DNA from: Rhodonellum sp041748555
GTDB lineage: Bacteria > Bacteroidota > Bacteroidia > Cytophagales > Cyclobacteriaceae
Direction of reading: 5' to 3'
DNA: 64,000 nucleotides
NCBI GenBank assembly: GCA_041748555.1
Contig: JBGTDA010000056.1
Location: forward strand, 17,409-81,408
The position numbers were made by a program, and so were the translations under genes. Every line of letters starts with the position of its first letter. Positions within the stretch are counted from its first letter, which is position 1. A model generated the notes under the pieces. That model did not search any database. It worked only from the letters and a program-made list of their open reading frames with translations, and had not been told where the DNA came from. Positions 46,497 to 55,137 of this stretch are shown in pieces.

Positions 46497-48763
46497 AAGC
46501 TTTCATGGGTTTGTGCATCCACCACGGCTATTGCCACCATATTGACAATTTCTCTGATGGAACTTCCGAGCTGTAAGATATGTACAGGTTTGTTCATTCC
46601 CAAAAGAATCGGACCGATAGCTTCAGAATTCCCTATTTCAGAAAGCAGCTTGTAAGCGATGTTACCTGAACTCAGATCGGGGAAAATAAGGGTGTTGGCT
46701 TTTTTTCCTATCAATGCACTGAAAGGATAGTTTTCTTTCTGGATTTCCTCATTCAATGCCACATTGGCCTGCATTTCACCTTCAATGGTGAGTTCAGGAA
46801 ATTTTGCTTTGGCTAATTTAGTGGCCAGAGCTGTCTTGGTCGGAACATCTCCTTTTGCGGAACCGAAGTTGGAATAGGAAAGTATTGCCACTCTTGGTTC
46901 AATATCAAAAAACCTAACACCATTCGCTGTAAGCTCGATAATCTCTACCATTTCCTCAGCAGTTGGGTTAAGATTAACGGTAGTATCGGCAAAGAAATAG
47001 GGACCTTTATCCGTATTCATGATGTACATTCCTGTTACCCTGTTTACGCCGGGCTTTACCCCGATCACCTGAAGGGCTGGCAATATCGTTTTAGGGTAAT
47101 CTTTTGTTAAACCTGAAATCATCGCATCCGCTTCTCCCAACTGCACCATCATGGCGCCAAAATAGTTTCTGTCCCGCATCAATCTAGTACTCTCCGGAGC
47201 AGTAAGACCTTTTCTTTTCCTTTTTTCAAAAAGAATATTTCCATAAAATTTCAGTTTTTCAGAATCTGCGTAGGGATCAATAACGGTCACGCCGGTGAGG
47301 TCAAGGTTATTTTCCTCGATAAGCTCCATTATCTTTTGGGCGTTACCCAGAAGAATAGGATTCGCTATTTTTTCGTCTTTAAGTATCTGAGCAGCCTTCA
47401 AAATCTTGATATTGTCTGCTTCTGCAAAAACCACCCTTTTCGGGTTTTTCTTAGCTCTGGAAATAACTCTGGACATCAATCTTTGATCGATACCGATTCG
47501 CTCCTGTAACTCAAGTTCATAAGCTTCCCAGTCTGCTATCAATGTTTTTGCAACACCTGATTCCATAGCAGCTCTTGCTACAGCTGGGGCAATGGTGGTT
47601 ATTAGTCTAGGATCTAGTGGCTTTGGAATTAAATAGAGTTTGCCAAAGGCGAGTTTATTGTCTCCATAGGCTTTATTGACAATTTCAGGAACAGGCTCTT
47701 TGGCCAGTTTTGCGATTGCTTTGGTCGCCGCCAACTTCATTTCCTCGTTGATGACAGTTGCTCTGACATCCAAGGCACCTCTAAAAATGTAAGGAAAGCC
47801 TAGAACATTATTGACCTGATTGGGATAATCAGATCTTCCTGTAGCCATGATTAAGTCATCCCTCGTCTCCATTGCCAATTCATAAGCGATTTCGGGATCA
47901 GGATTTGCCAATGCAAATATCAACGGATTCGGACCCATCAATTTTACCTGATCAGGTGTTACCACGTTGCCGGCTGACAATCCAAGAAAAACATCCGCTC
48001 CTGTCAGCGCATCCGAAAGTGAACGGATATTCCTAGAGGTTGCGAATTCTTTTTTGATATCATCCAATTCAGGTCTGTCCTGACGTATTGCGCCTTCCTT
48101 ATCACACATGACAATATTTTCCCTTTTCACTCCAAGGCTCAAATAAAATCTCGTACAGGAGATTGCGGATGCTCCTGCGCCTAAAACCACAAGCTTTATC
48201 TCTTCGATTTTTTTATCTACTACCTCTAAAGCATTGAGCAAAGCTGCTCCCGAAATGATTGCAGTTCCATGTTGGTCATCATGCATGACAGGAATATTCA
48301 TTTCCCTTTTTAGCGTCTGCTCAATCACAAAACATTCAGGTGCTTTTATATCTTCGAGGTTGATTCCTCCAAAAGTAGGTTCCAGGGATTTAATAATCTG
48401 AATAAGTTTGTCGGGATCCTTTTCATCAATCTCAATATCGAAAACATCAATACCTGCAAATTTTTTGAATAAAACCCCTTTACCCTCCATAACAGGTTTA
48501 GAAGCTTCAGGTCCAATATCTCCTAAACCCAATACAGCGGTTCCATTGGAAATTACCCCAACAAGATTTCCTTTTGCAGTGTATTTGTATACATTTTCTT
48601 TATCTGCTTCAATTTCCAGACAAGGAACGGCTACGCCGGGAGAATAAGCCAGTGCCAAGTCGAGCTGGCTTGAAAGCGGTTTCGTAGGGATTACTTCGAT
48701 TTTTCCCGGTTTTCCCTGCATGTGGTAATTTAATGCGTCTTCTTTTCTGATTTTGATGGCCAT
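46493..48763 (-). CDS. maeB: NADP-dependent malic enzyme, MaeB type
   Basis: This 756-residue two-domain enzyme converts malate to pyruvate and CO2 with NADP. Residues 1-410 hold the malic enzyme domains: LALAYSPGVAVPC, MHDDQHGTA, and the nucleotide loop VLGAGASAISC. Residues 425-756 are a phosphotransacetylase-like domain that is regulatory in MaeB and not catalytic. The protein links the TCA cycle to NADPH and pyruvate supply. It lies 18 bases after the DUF4837 gene and is coupled to ruvA by ATGA. Full-length and normal for the family. Confidence 0.94.
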   Translation of the reverse strand: MAIKIRKEDALNYHMQGKPGKIEVIPTKPLSSQLDLALAYSPGVAVPCLEIEADKENVYKYTAKGNLVGVISNGTAVLGLGDIGPEASKPVMEGKGVLFKKFAGIDVFDIEIDEKDPDKLIQIIKSLEPTFGGINLEDIKAPECFVIEQTLKREMNIPVMHDDQHGTAIISGAALLNALEVVDKKIEEIKLVVLGAGASAISCTRFYLSLGVKRENIVMCDKEGAIRQDRPELDDIKKEFATSRNIRSLSDALTGADVFLGLSAGNVVTPDQVKLMGPNPLIFALANPDPEIAYELAMETRDDLIMATGRSDYPNQVNNVLGFPYIFRGALDVRATVINEEMKLAATKAIAKLAKEPVPEIVNKAYGDNKLAFGKLYLIPKPLDPRLITTIAPAVARAAMESGVAKTLIADWEAYELELQERIGIDQRLMSRVISRAKKNPKRVVFAEADNIKILKAAQILKDEKIANPILLGNAQKIMELIEENNLDLTGVTVIDPYADSEKLKFYGNILFEKRKRKGLTAPESTRLMRDRNYFGAMMVQLGEADAMISGLTKDYPKTILPALQVIGVKPGVNRVTGMYIMNTDKGPYFFADTTVNLNPTAEEMVEIIELTANGVRFFDIEPRVAILSYSNFGSAKGDVPTKTALATKLAKAKFPELTIEGEMQANVALNEEIQKENYPFSALIGKKANTLIFPDLSSGNIAYKLLSEIGNSEAIGPILLGMNKPVHILQLGSSIREIVNMVAIAVVDAQTHESL

Positions 48764-48781
48764 AAATGCTTTAGGTTTATA

Positions 48782-49891
48782 CTACTCCGTTTCTTTTTCT
48801 TCTTTCGAAGAAATTTCGGTTGCTAATAAAATAGTTTCAATTTCCCGGATAGATTCCCGGTGGGTTTCATTGGGATAATACACGAATCCCTCCATATAAT
48901 ATAATTTACCTCTTTCACTATCCACTACCGCATAAGCCAGAAAAGATCCGCCCATACTCAGGTTGTTTGTCTTCCAGCCACCTCTGATTTCAACAGCAAA
49001 ATTTCCGCTTATACTGAAGTTATTGAAGACGGGTGATGGGTCGACTTTTTCGATGATCAAATATGAATTCCTATTATTGGGATCACCGTAAATGTGTTGT
49101 TTTGTGATTTGTGTCCGGAGTTCTATAAGAGATTCAGGAAACACTTGTTCCTCGGAGGTATAATCTGTTTCGTAAAAAAAAAGACTGATGTCAGCCCGGC
49201 TGGCAGTTTGCGTAGGTTGTCTCAACCATAAAAAATCATCCTCCGATTTGACAATCTGGTACGAAGCAGGAACATTCACCTCAATTCCCAATTCTCTACC
49301 CGCTACTGTTGCGGCTGAACTTTTTCGGCTCAGGAGCATATTTGCCATTCTTTTTCGCTCTCTGACCTGAAAAAGGTTTTGAAGCCGGTTTTTGTTTTCT
49401 TCTATATTTTCAATCAATTGAGCCTCGTTTTCACCAAACAAATAAACCACTTCCTGACCTTGTGCAAATTCATCCTCGCTTCTCATCAAATAAAAGGATG
49501 GGTCTTCCATCGCTTTTTCCTTAACCTCTTTGGTAAACTGAGCATTGATATTTTGGCTGCCGGATTTTTTATCGTCGAAAGTTGTTACAAAAACCACATT
49601 GGCGGCCATCCTCAATATTCTGGTCATGGCTCTCGGATCAACTCTCCTGACGGTAAAAATGCTTTCGTCTCTGATCAAACCCTTTAGATCATCTTGGAAA
49701 ACATCTCGTAAGGCATCTCCTACAGGACCTTGCCATTTTGCGGAATCAATGACCAAAAGGATTTCACCGATGGCTCCTCTGGCTTGGGGTTTAGACGAAT
49801 TTCCATTGGATTCTGAGTTTTGGTCACAGCTGGTTATTGTTACACCGGATATGAGCAATATCAGTATAACCGGAATATTTTTGATTGACAT
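48782..49891 (-). CDS. DUF4837 family lipoprotein
   Basis: This 369-residue exported protein has a lipobox with Cys22 (TITSC), followed by DQNSESNGNSS. The mature part opens with GEILLVIDSAKWQGPVGDAL, as in the Bacteroidota family DUF4837. No function is known. It is placed in a cluster of envelope genes between a lytic transglycosylase and maeB. Attachment to the membrane is read from the signal; surface or periplasmic location is open because no clear export signal follows the Cys. Confidence 0.85.
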   Translation of the reverse strand: MSIKNIPVILILLISGVTITSCDQNSESNGNSSKPQARGAIGEILLVIDSAKWQGPVGDALRDVFQDDLKGLIRDESIFTVRRVDPRAMTRILRMAANVVFVTTFDDKKSGSQNINAQFTKEVKEKAMEDPSFYLMRSEDEFAQGQEVVYLFGENEAQLIENIEENKNRLQNLFQVRERKRMANMLLSRKSSAATVAGRELGIEVNVPASYQIVKSEDDFLWLRQPTQTASRADISLFFYETDYTSEEQVFPESLIELRTQITKQHIYGDPNNRNSYLIIEKVDPSPVFNNFSISGNFAVEIRGGWKTNNLSMGGSFLAYAVVDSERGKLYYMEGFVYYPNETHRESIREIETILLATEISSKEEKETE

Positions 49892-49964
49892 AATTTTATT
49901 TATTGGTGTCAGGTTCAGTTTATTAAATATAGAAAGGATATAAAAAAATTCCTAATAAATTAGT

Positions 49965-51389
49965 TTAACCTATTATTAATTTTTGACCTGGCTTGATTTG
50001 ATCTGAATTCAGGTTGTTGAGTGCTTTGATTTTTTCAATACTTACACCTTCAAGTTTTCTGGCAATCAGCCATAGGGTATCTCCCGGCTGTACAGTATAT
50101 ACTTTGGAATCCTGATCTATGGTATTCTGATTTGCGGCTACACTTTTGTTGGCAAAGATATATAGTGTCTGGCCAACCTTTATAATATTTGAGTTTAGGT
50201 TATTCCAATTTTTCAGGTTATTGATAGACGTACCGTATTCCTGGGCTATTTTTCCCAGAAAATCACCGTTTTTAACTTTATATGCTATTCGTTCTTTATT
50301 ACTTGTGGAAACATTTGTAGTAGAAGCGGCAGTTGGTTTGGAGACATTATTGCCCGGGATGGTTCTGAGAGCAACGGATCTTTCATTTGTTAGCTTAACG
50401 GCTTCAGCAAAATCTGTTTTGTTCTCTGTTATATAGGCGACTTTTGATTTTGGAATCCGCAAGGCAATGTTTTTGTGGGATGCAGGAATGAATCTGTTTT
50501 GGATGGATGGATTGAGTTCTTCAAGATCTTCAATACATAAATCTGCAATTTCTGCTAATTTTTCCAGATCAATCTCCTGATTAAAAAGCACTTTTTCATA
50601 CACCAGAGGGTAAGAAGGGTTTTCCAGCACGAGGTTATGATCTTCAGCATGTCGCAAAACATACATCATCGCCTGAAACTGTGGCACATAGCTTCGGGTT
50701 TCCCTGGGTAAATGGTTATAAATTCCCCAGAATGTTTTTTTCCCTCCTGATCTTCTTATGGCTTTTCTTACATTACCCGGGCCACAGTTGTATGCCGCAA
50801 GTGCCATCTCCCAATCGTTGAACATCCTATACAATGATTTCAGATATTTGGCAGCTGCCTCGGTGGATAGTTCGGGATCCATTCTGTCATCCACATCCTT
50901 ACTGTTATTGAGGCTGTACATGTTTCCTGTTGCGGGCATAAATTGCCAAAGACCCATTGCTCCGACCCTTGATCTTGCTTTTGGATTCAGGCCTGATTCA
51001 ATAATCGCTAAAAATTTGATGTCGTCTGGTATATCATGCTTTGCCAAAGATTCTTCAAACATCGGAAAATAAACATCCCTTCTTTCCAACACCATCCTGG
51101 TATACTCCCTGTTTCTGACTACAAAATAATTGATGAACGCAAAAATGGTTTCATTCAATTCAAAGGACATTTCACTGTCTATGGCTTTAACCTTATTTGC
51201 AACTTCATTATAAGTGAAATCCGGGATATGCTCAAATTGATAATCAGGATGAAGCATTTCCTCCTCAATGGTTGCGTTTTCCAGATGTGAAAAATCCTGA
51301 CCAAAAGCGACCGGACTCCAGAACAAACCCAAAACTGCGGCTGTAAAGAAAGAGGTGAGTAGCTTTAACATAGTCAGGTTATTTTTCAT
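49965..51389 (-). CDS. Lytic transglycosylase with LysM repeats (MltD-like)
   Basis: This 474-residue periplasmic murein lyase has a signal peptide (residues 1-30), a family 1 transglycosylase (SLT) domain at about 105-225 with catalytic Glu in AIIESGLNP, then GLWQFMPATG and ALAAYNCGPGNV. Two LysM modules for peptidoglycan binding follow at about 365-412 and 428-474. It cleaves glycan strands to 1,6-anhydro ends. The start ATG overlaps the gatA stop by one base (TAATG). The DUF4837 gene follows after 73 bases. Confidence 0.92.
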   Translation of the reverse strand: MKNNLTMLKLLTSFFTAAVLGLFWSPVAFGQDFSHLENATIEEEMLHPDYQFEHIPDFTYNEVANKVKAIDSEMSFELNETIFAFINYFVVRNREYTRMVLERRDVYFPMFEESLAKHDIPDDIKFLAIIESGLNPKARSRVGAMGLWQFMPATGNMYSLNNSKDVDDRMDPELSTEAAAKYLKSLYRMFNDWEMALAAYNCGPGNVRKAIRRSGGKKTFWGIYNHLPRETRSYVPQFQAMMYVLRHAEDHNLVLENPSYPLVYEKVLFNQEIDLEKLAEIADLCIEDLEELNPSIQNRFIPASHKNIALRIPKSKVAYITENKTDFAEAVKLTNERSVALRTIPGNNVSKPTAASTTNVSTSNKERIAYKVKNGDFLGKIAQEYGTSINNLKNWNNLNSNIIKVGQTLYIFANKSVAANQNTIDQDSKVYTVQPGDTLWLIARKLEGVSIEKIKALNNLNSDQIKPGQKLIIG

Positions 51390-52819
51390 TAATATTTATT
51401 TACTTCAAACAAATAGTTGGCAAATGCATAAAGTTCTGCCTCCTTGAATGAATTCGTAATAATTTGCAGACCTATAGGGAGCCCTTTTTCGTCGGTTCCA
51501 TTAGGTATCGAAATTGCCGGAACTCCTGAAACGGAAGCTTGTACCGTAAAGAGGTCTTCTAGATACATGGCCACAGGATCGTCACTATGTTCTCCGAATT
51601 TGAACGCTGTCGAAGGCGTTGTTGGCATGATAATGTAATCAAATTTATTCAATAAATCCTCGGTTGCATCTTTGATTAATTTCCTTACTTTCTGAGCTTT
51701 TGTAAAATAGGCATCATGATAACTTGCACTCAAAACAAAGGTGCCTAGCATAATTCTCCTTTTAACCTCTTCTCCAAAACCTTCCGAACGGCTCAATTTG
51801 TACATGCTTTCCAAATTGTGTGCGTTTGGTGTACGGTACCCATATTTTACGCCATCAAACCTCGAAAGGTTTGAACTAGCTTCGGCTGTAGTAAGGATAT
51901 AATAGGTTGGAAGGATATATTTCAACAGGGGAAAGTTGACTTCCTCGACCTGATGACCTTCATTTTTAAGCCAATCCAAAACAGCTATTGTGTTGGATTT
52001 GATTTCCGGTTGTAAGGCGGTTGACTCAATGGTTTCCTTCAGATATGCTACTTTTACGCGCTTTTCAAAATGAAGAAGCTCGCTATAATTCGGAACCGGT
52101 TTTCGGGATACAGTACTGTCATATTGATCAGGACCCGCCATGATTTCCATCACCAAAGCGTTATCCTTAACTGTTCTTGAAAAAATACCAATAGTATCAA
52201 AGGAGGATGCATAAGCAATCAATCCCCACCTGGACACTCTGGAGTAAGTCGGTTTGCTTCCCACCACACCCGTAAATGCTGCTGGTTGCCTCACAGAGCC
52301 GCCTGTATCAGTCCCAAGAGAAATTGTACAGAGATTTGCCTGAACAGCTACAGCCGAACCACCCGAAGATCCACCCGGTACGCGGGATTCATCAGCAGCA
52401 TTCAACACTTTACCATGGGCAGAATTTTCATTTGAACTCCCCATCCCGAATTCATCACAGTTCAGCCTGCCGATAATAATGGCGTCTTCATCTATGAGAT
52501 TTTGGATTGCGGTCGTTGTGAATTGAGACTCAAAACCCTTCAGGATTTTACTTGAAGCGTTTGCTTCGTGGTCTTTGTAGCAGAGTACATCCTTGATGCC
52601 AATGATCATTCCGGCAAGTCTACCTGCTTTTCCGGAAGCGATTTTTTCATTGATAATCTCGGCTTGATCTAAAGCGGATTGCGTATAAACTTCAACGAAG
52701 GCGTTTAAGTGCGCCTTCGTTTGAATATTTTGAAGATAATGTTTTACAATCGCTTTACAATCAGTTTCTCTGTTTTCAAGCGACTTTTTGATTTCATCGA
52801 ATGAAAGGAATTTTTCCAA
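51389..52819 (-). CDS. gatA: Glutamyl-tRNA(Gln)/aspartyl-tRNA(Asn) amidotransferase subunit A
   Basis: This 476-residue amidase supplies ammonia for transamidation of Glu-tRNA(Gln) or Asp-tRNA(Asn) in the GatCAB complex. The catalytic Lys is K76 in IIGIKDVL, the cis-Ser lies in VPGGSSGGSA and the nucleophile in TDTGGSVRQP. Length fits the family. The start is TTG at 52819, 12 bases after tatA; no ATG occurs at the N terminus. gatB and gatC are not adjacent, as is usual in Bacteroidota. The following transglycosylase gene overlaps by one base. Confidence 0.93.
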   Translation of the reverse strand: MEKFLSFDEIKKSLENRETDCKAIVKHYLQNIQTKAHLNAFVEVYTQSALDQAEIINEKIASGKAGRLAGMIIGIKDVLCYKDHEANASSKILKGFESQFTTTAIQNLIDEDAIIIGRLNCDEFGMGSSNENSAHGKVLNAADESRVPGGSSGGSAVAVQANLCTISLGTDTGGSVRQPAAFTGVVGSKPTYSRVSRWGLIAYASSFDTIGIFSRTVKDNALVMEIMAGPDQYDSTVSRKPVPNYSELLHFEKRVKVAYLKETIESTALQPEIKSNTIAVLDWLKNEGHQVEEVNFPLLKYILPTYYILTTAEASSNLSRFDGVKYGYRTPNAHNLESMYKLSRSEGFGEEVKRRIMLGTFVLSASYHDAYFTKAQKVRKLIKDATEDLLNKFDYIIMPTTPSTAFKFGEHSDDPVAMYLEDLFTVQASVSGVPAISIPNGTDEKGLPIGLQIITNSFKEAELYAFANYLFEVNKY

Positions 52820-52831
52820 AGCTTGAATTTT

Positions 52832-53035
52832 TTAGTCTTTCTTTTTTTTCTCCTTCAATCCTTCTTCAAGATCGTCCTGAATTTCTTTGGTGGCATCTTT
52901 GAATTCTCTAATTCCTCTACCTAATCCCCTAGCTAATTCAGGGATTCTTTTAGCTCCGAAGAGAAGGACGATTACCAAGATGATCAAAATGATTGATCCC
53001 CCTCCCATATTTTGCAAGAAACCCAATGTAGTCAT
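52832..53035 (-). CDS. tatA: Sec-independent protein translocase TatA
   Basis: This 67-residue protein has one N-terminal membrane segment (IILIILVIVLLFGAKRIP) followed by an amphipathic helix (ELARGLGRGIREFK) and a Lys-rich tail, which is the TatA/E pattern. TatA oligomers form the twin-arginine pore with TatC. tatC is not present. It is the first gene after a good promoter at 53066-53096, so it may open the operon that contains gatA, sprA and tonB. Confidence 0.92.
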   Translation of the reverse strand: MTTLGFLQNMGGGSIILIILVIVLLFGAKRIPELARGLGRGIREFKDATKEIQDDLEEGLKEKKKKD

Positions 53036-53065
53036 GATGTTGTTGTTTAAATTTTAAATTATAAC

Positions 53066-53096
53066 AAAGATATGATTGTGCTAGTCTAACACAAAG
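53066..53096 (-). promoter_or_regulatory. Bacteroidota-type promoter of tatA operon
   Basis: On the minus strand TTTG (53096-53093) is followed after exactly 19 bases by TATCTTTG (53073-53066), matching the consensus fully. It lies 30 bases before tatA ATG, between envC and tatA, and would drive tatA, gatA and genes beyond. Confidence 0.65.
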
Positions 53097-53148
53097 GAAT
53101 GAATCAAGGTTCTTTTCCTTTTTTTTTAAATATACGAAATTTTTTTCT

Positions 53149-54396
53149 TTATCGACCACTTAGCCATACTGATGGATCCATAGGTTGAAGACCTTTCCAG
53201 GATTCGAAGTGTACTTCGGCCACGCCATCCTTATTTGTATACACCTGTCCAACCAGTTGCTTGGCTTTTACGGTTTGACCGGATTTGACAGATATCACTT
53301 TTAGCTTGCTGTACATGGTATAATATTCTCCATGTTTTACGACAATGGTGCCACCATATCCGGGAACGGTAAAGATTTTGGTGACAACACCGTCAAAGAC
53401 GGACCTGACATTGGCATTTGGAGTGGTCTGAATATCCACACCGTCATTATCCTCAGAAATTCCTTTTAAAGTCGGATGTGGATGGGTGCCGAATCTCTTG
53501 GATATAAAGCCGCTTTCCACAGGCCAAGGCAGTTTTCCTCTGTTCCCCGCAAATGAGCTGGACAAGGCTGCTGCCTCGGGTGTTAATGGCATACTGCTTC
53601 CTGAAGACTTGGTGGCTGTTGAGTTTTCCTTTCTCGCTTCCGCCTCGGCCAGTCGGATCTCTTCTTCAATGATCTGTGTGATCATTCTGTTAAGATTTTC
53701 CTGCTGCTTTTTCGCTGCAGCGATTTGCTTGATGAGATCCTTTTCTTGCTGGGTCAGATCATTGACGATACCTTGCTGTTCACGCCTGGCTTTATCAAGT
53801 TGCTGTTTTTGTTGTTGTTCCTGGGTGAGTACCTGTTGCTTCTGGGTTTTTTTATTCTCAAGATTGATCCGCTGCTGGGCAAGGTCTTCACTGACCAGTT
53901 CTATTTGCTCAACTTGCTTTTTCCTTGCATCAGTATATTGCTTGAGGTACTTTAACCTCATGTAAAACTGTTTGAATGTGGAGGAGCTGAAAACAAATGC
54001 AGTCATGGTTAGACCTTGGTTTAGCTTAGATGAAGTATAAATCATTTGAGAATATTCCTCTTTAAGATTCTTCAGGTCATTTTCCAGTTCCTTTATCTTG
54101 TTTTCGGTTTCGGAAATCTCCGTGTTTATGAGGCTTACCTCCCTGCTCAACGTGTTGATGAAGGTGATTCTGGTCTGCAGCTGTTTGTTAACTACATTGA
54201 GTTGCCCGATGGAAGTTTTTTTTGTTGCTGAAGTTTGCTTAAGAATATTGTCAAATTCAAGCAGTCTTGCCTGAATGTCGGCTTTTTCTTTCTCCAGCTG
54301 ATCTCTTGATTTTTTAGTTTGGGCAATGGCATCCTGATGATTAAATACGTGTCCGAAAAGAATCAACAGGAAAAGAACAAGCAACTGCTTCTTCAT
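53149..54396 (-). CDS. EnvC-like murein hydrolase activator
   Basis: This 415-residue periplasmic protein has a signal peptide, a long coiled coil (about 30-260) rich in Gln/Lys/Glu and a C-terminal LytM/M23 domain (about 290-415). The LytM zinc residues are changed: the HxGxD motif has N317 instead of His (DNDGVD), the YxHL position reads YSKL, and the first His of the final HxH is Glu (EVHFE). These changes fit amidase activators such as EnvC and NlpD, which act by contact and not by hydrolysis. It follows the DUF4292 gene by 3 bases. Confidence 0.88.
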   Translation of the reverse strand: MKKQLLVLFLLILFGHVFNHQDAIAQTKKSRDQLEKEKADIQARLLEFDNILKQTSATKKTSIGQLNVVNKQLQTRITFINTLSREVSLINTEISETENKIKELENDLKNLKEEYSQMIYTSSKLNQGLTMTAFVFSSSTFKQFYMRLKYLKQYTDARKKQVEQIELVSEDLAQQRINLENKKTQKQQVLTQEQQQKQQLDKARREQQGIVNDLTQQEKDLIKQIAAAKKQQENLNRMITQIIEEEIRLAEAEARKENSTATKSSGSSMPLTPEAAALSSSFAGNRGKLPWPVESGFISKRFGTHPHPTLKGISEDNDGVDIQTTPNANVRSVFDGVVTKIFTVPGYGGTIVVKHGEYYTMYSKLKVISVKSGQTVKAKQLVGQVYTNKDGVAEVHFESWKGLQPMDPSVWLSGR

Positions 54397-54399
54397 ACT

Positions 54400-55137
54400 T
54401 TAAAATTGAAATGGGAAAGAAATGGGACTGTCCATTGGTTCTACTTTGGTCATTACCAAATGGATGATGAAATTTTGTGTAGCTTCCGGGATTTTTAAAG
54501 ACAACTTGAATAGCATTTCATTGGGAAAGGGTTGATTGTTGATTGTTCCGAAAACAGGATAACTGGATAGAAGTGCTCCCTGGTCATCGAGTGAATTGCT
54601 TGTCAGTTCCTCCACTTTACCATGGGAAGTGCTCACTCTGGCATGATACCTCACTCCGTCCCTTACCTGTGTAAGTTCAAAGAATTTTCCAATCCTTAAC
54701 AACCTGTCCCGGTAACTGAACTCGTTTGGAATGTTGGCGAAAATCAGATTCTGAAATTTTTCTAAAGATAACTTTAGACCAAACCGATCCTCAAATTCGC
54801 TGAAGTTCATATTGATATCCTGCCCGTTTATTCTGTCTTTAATCCTTATTTTATCTTGGGTGATAATACCACGAACCGCCTCGATGCCCAATCCCGGAGT
54901 AACACTGAACCAAATGACACTGTCTTTTTTTGCTCTCAGATTCAATGTGCCTCTCGTGGTCTTTCCATCCGATTCCTCTATGACGATTCTAGCTCTTGCA
55001 TTCAGATAATTATAATCAAAATATGCGGGGTCAAATTCTTCCATCACTTCATCCGAAGTATATAGATTGGGTTTCTTTACACAACCTGTAGCCAGAACTC
55101 CAAAAATCAATAGCACCCCGAAAAGTGTTTTAATCAT
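54400..55137 (-). CDS. DUF4292 lipoprotein (LolB-like candidate)
   Basis: This 245-residue lipoprotein has a lipobox with C19 (ATGC) and then KKPNLY. The mature part matches DUF4292: FDYNYLNARARIVIEE, RGTLNLRAKKDSVIWFSVTPGLG and EAVRGIITQDKI. The alternating strands resemble the LolA/LolB-type fold that carries lipoproteins to the outer membrane, which Bacteroidota need but lack in classical form; this is inference. It overlaps the TPR gene by 8 bases, and envC follows 3 bases after it, so the three form an operon. Confidence 0.82.
   Translation of the reverse strand: MIKTLFGVLLIFGVLATGCVKKPNLYTSDEVMEEFDPAYFDYNYLNARARIVIEESDGKTTRGTLNLRAKKDSVIWFSVTPGLGIEAVRGIITQDKIRIKDRINGQDINMNFSEFEDRFGLKLSLEKFQNLIFANIPNEFSYRDRLLRIGKFFELTQVRDGVRYHARVSTSHGKVEELTSNSLDDQGALLSSYPVFGTINNQPFPNEMLFKLSLKIPEATQNFIIHLVMTKVEPMDSPISFPFQF

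Noticed and set aside
53486..53965. 159-codon Cys/Ser/Leu-rich plus-strand frame
   Set aside because: It is antisense to the coiled-coil region of the EnvC-like gene; the unusual composition is the mirror of Gln/Lys/Glu codons.
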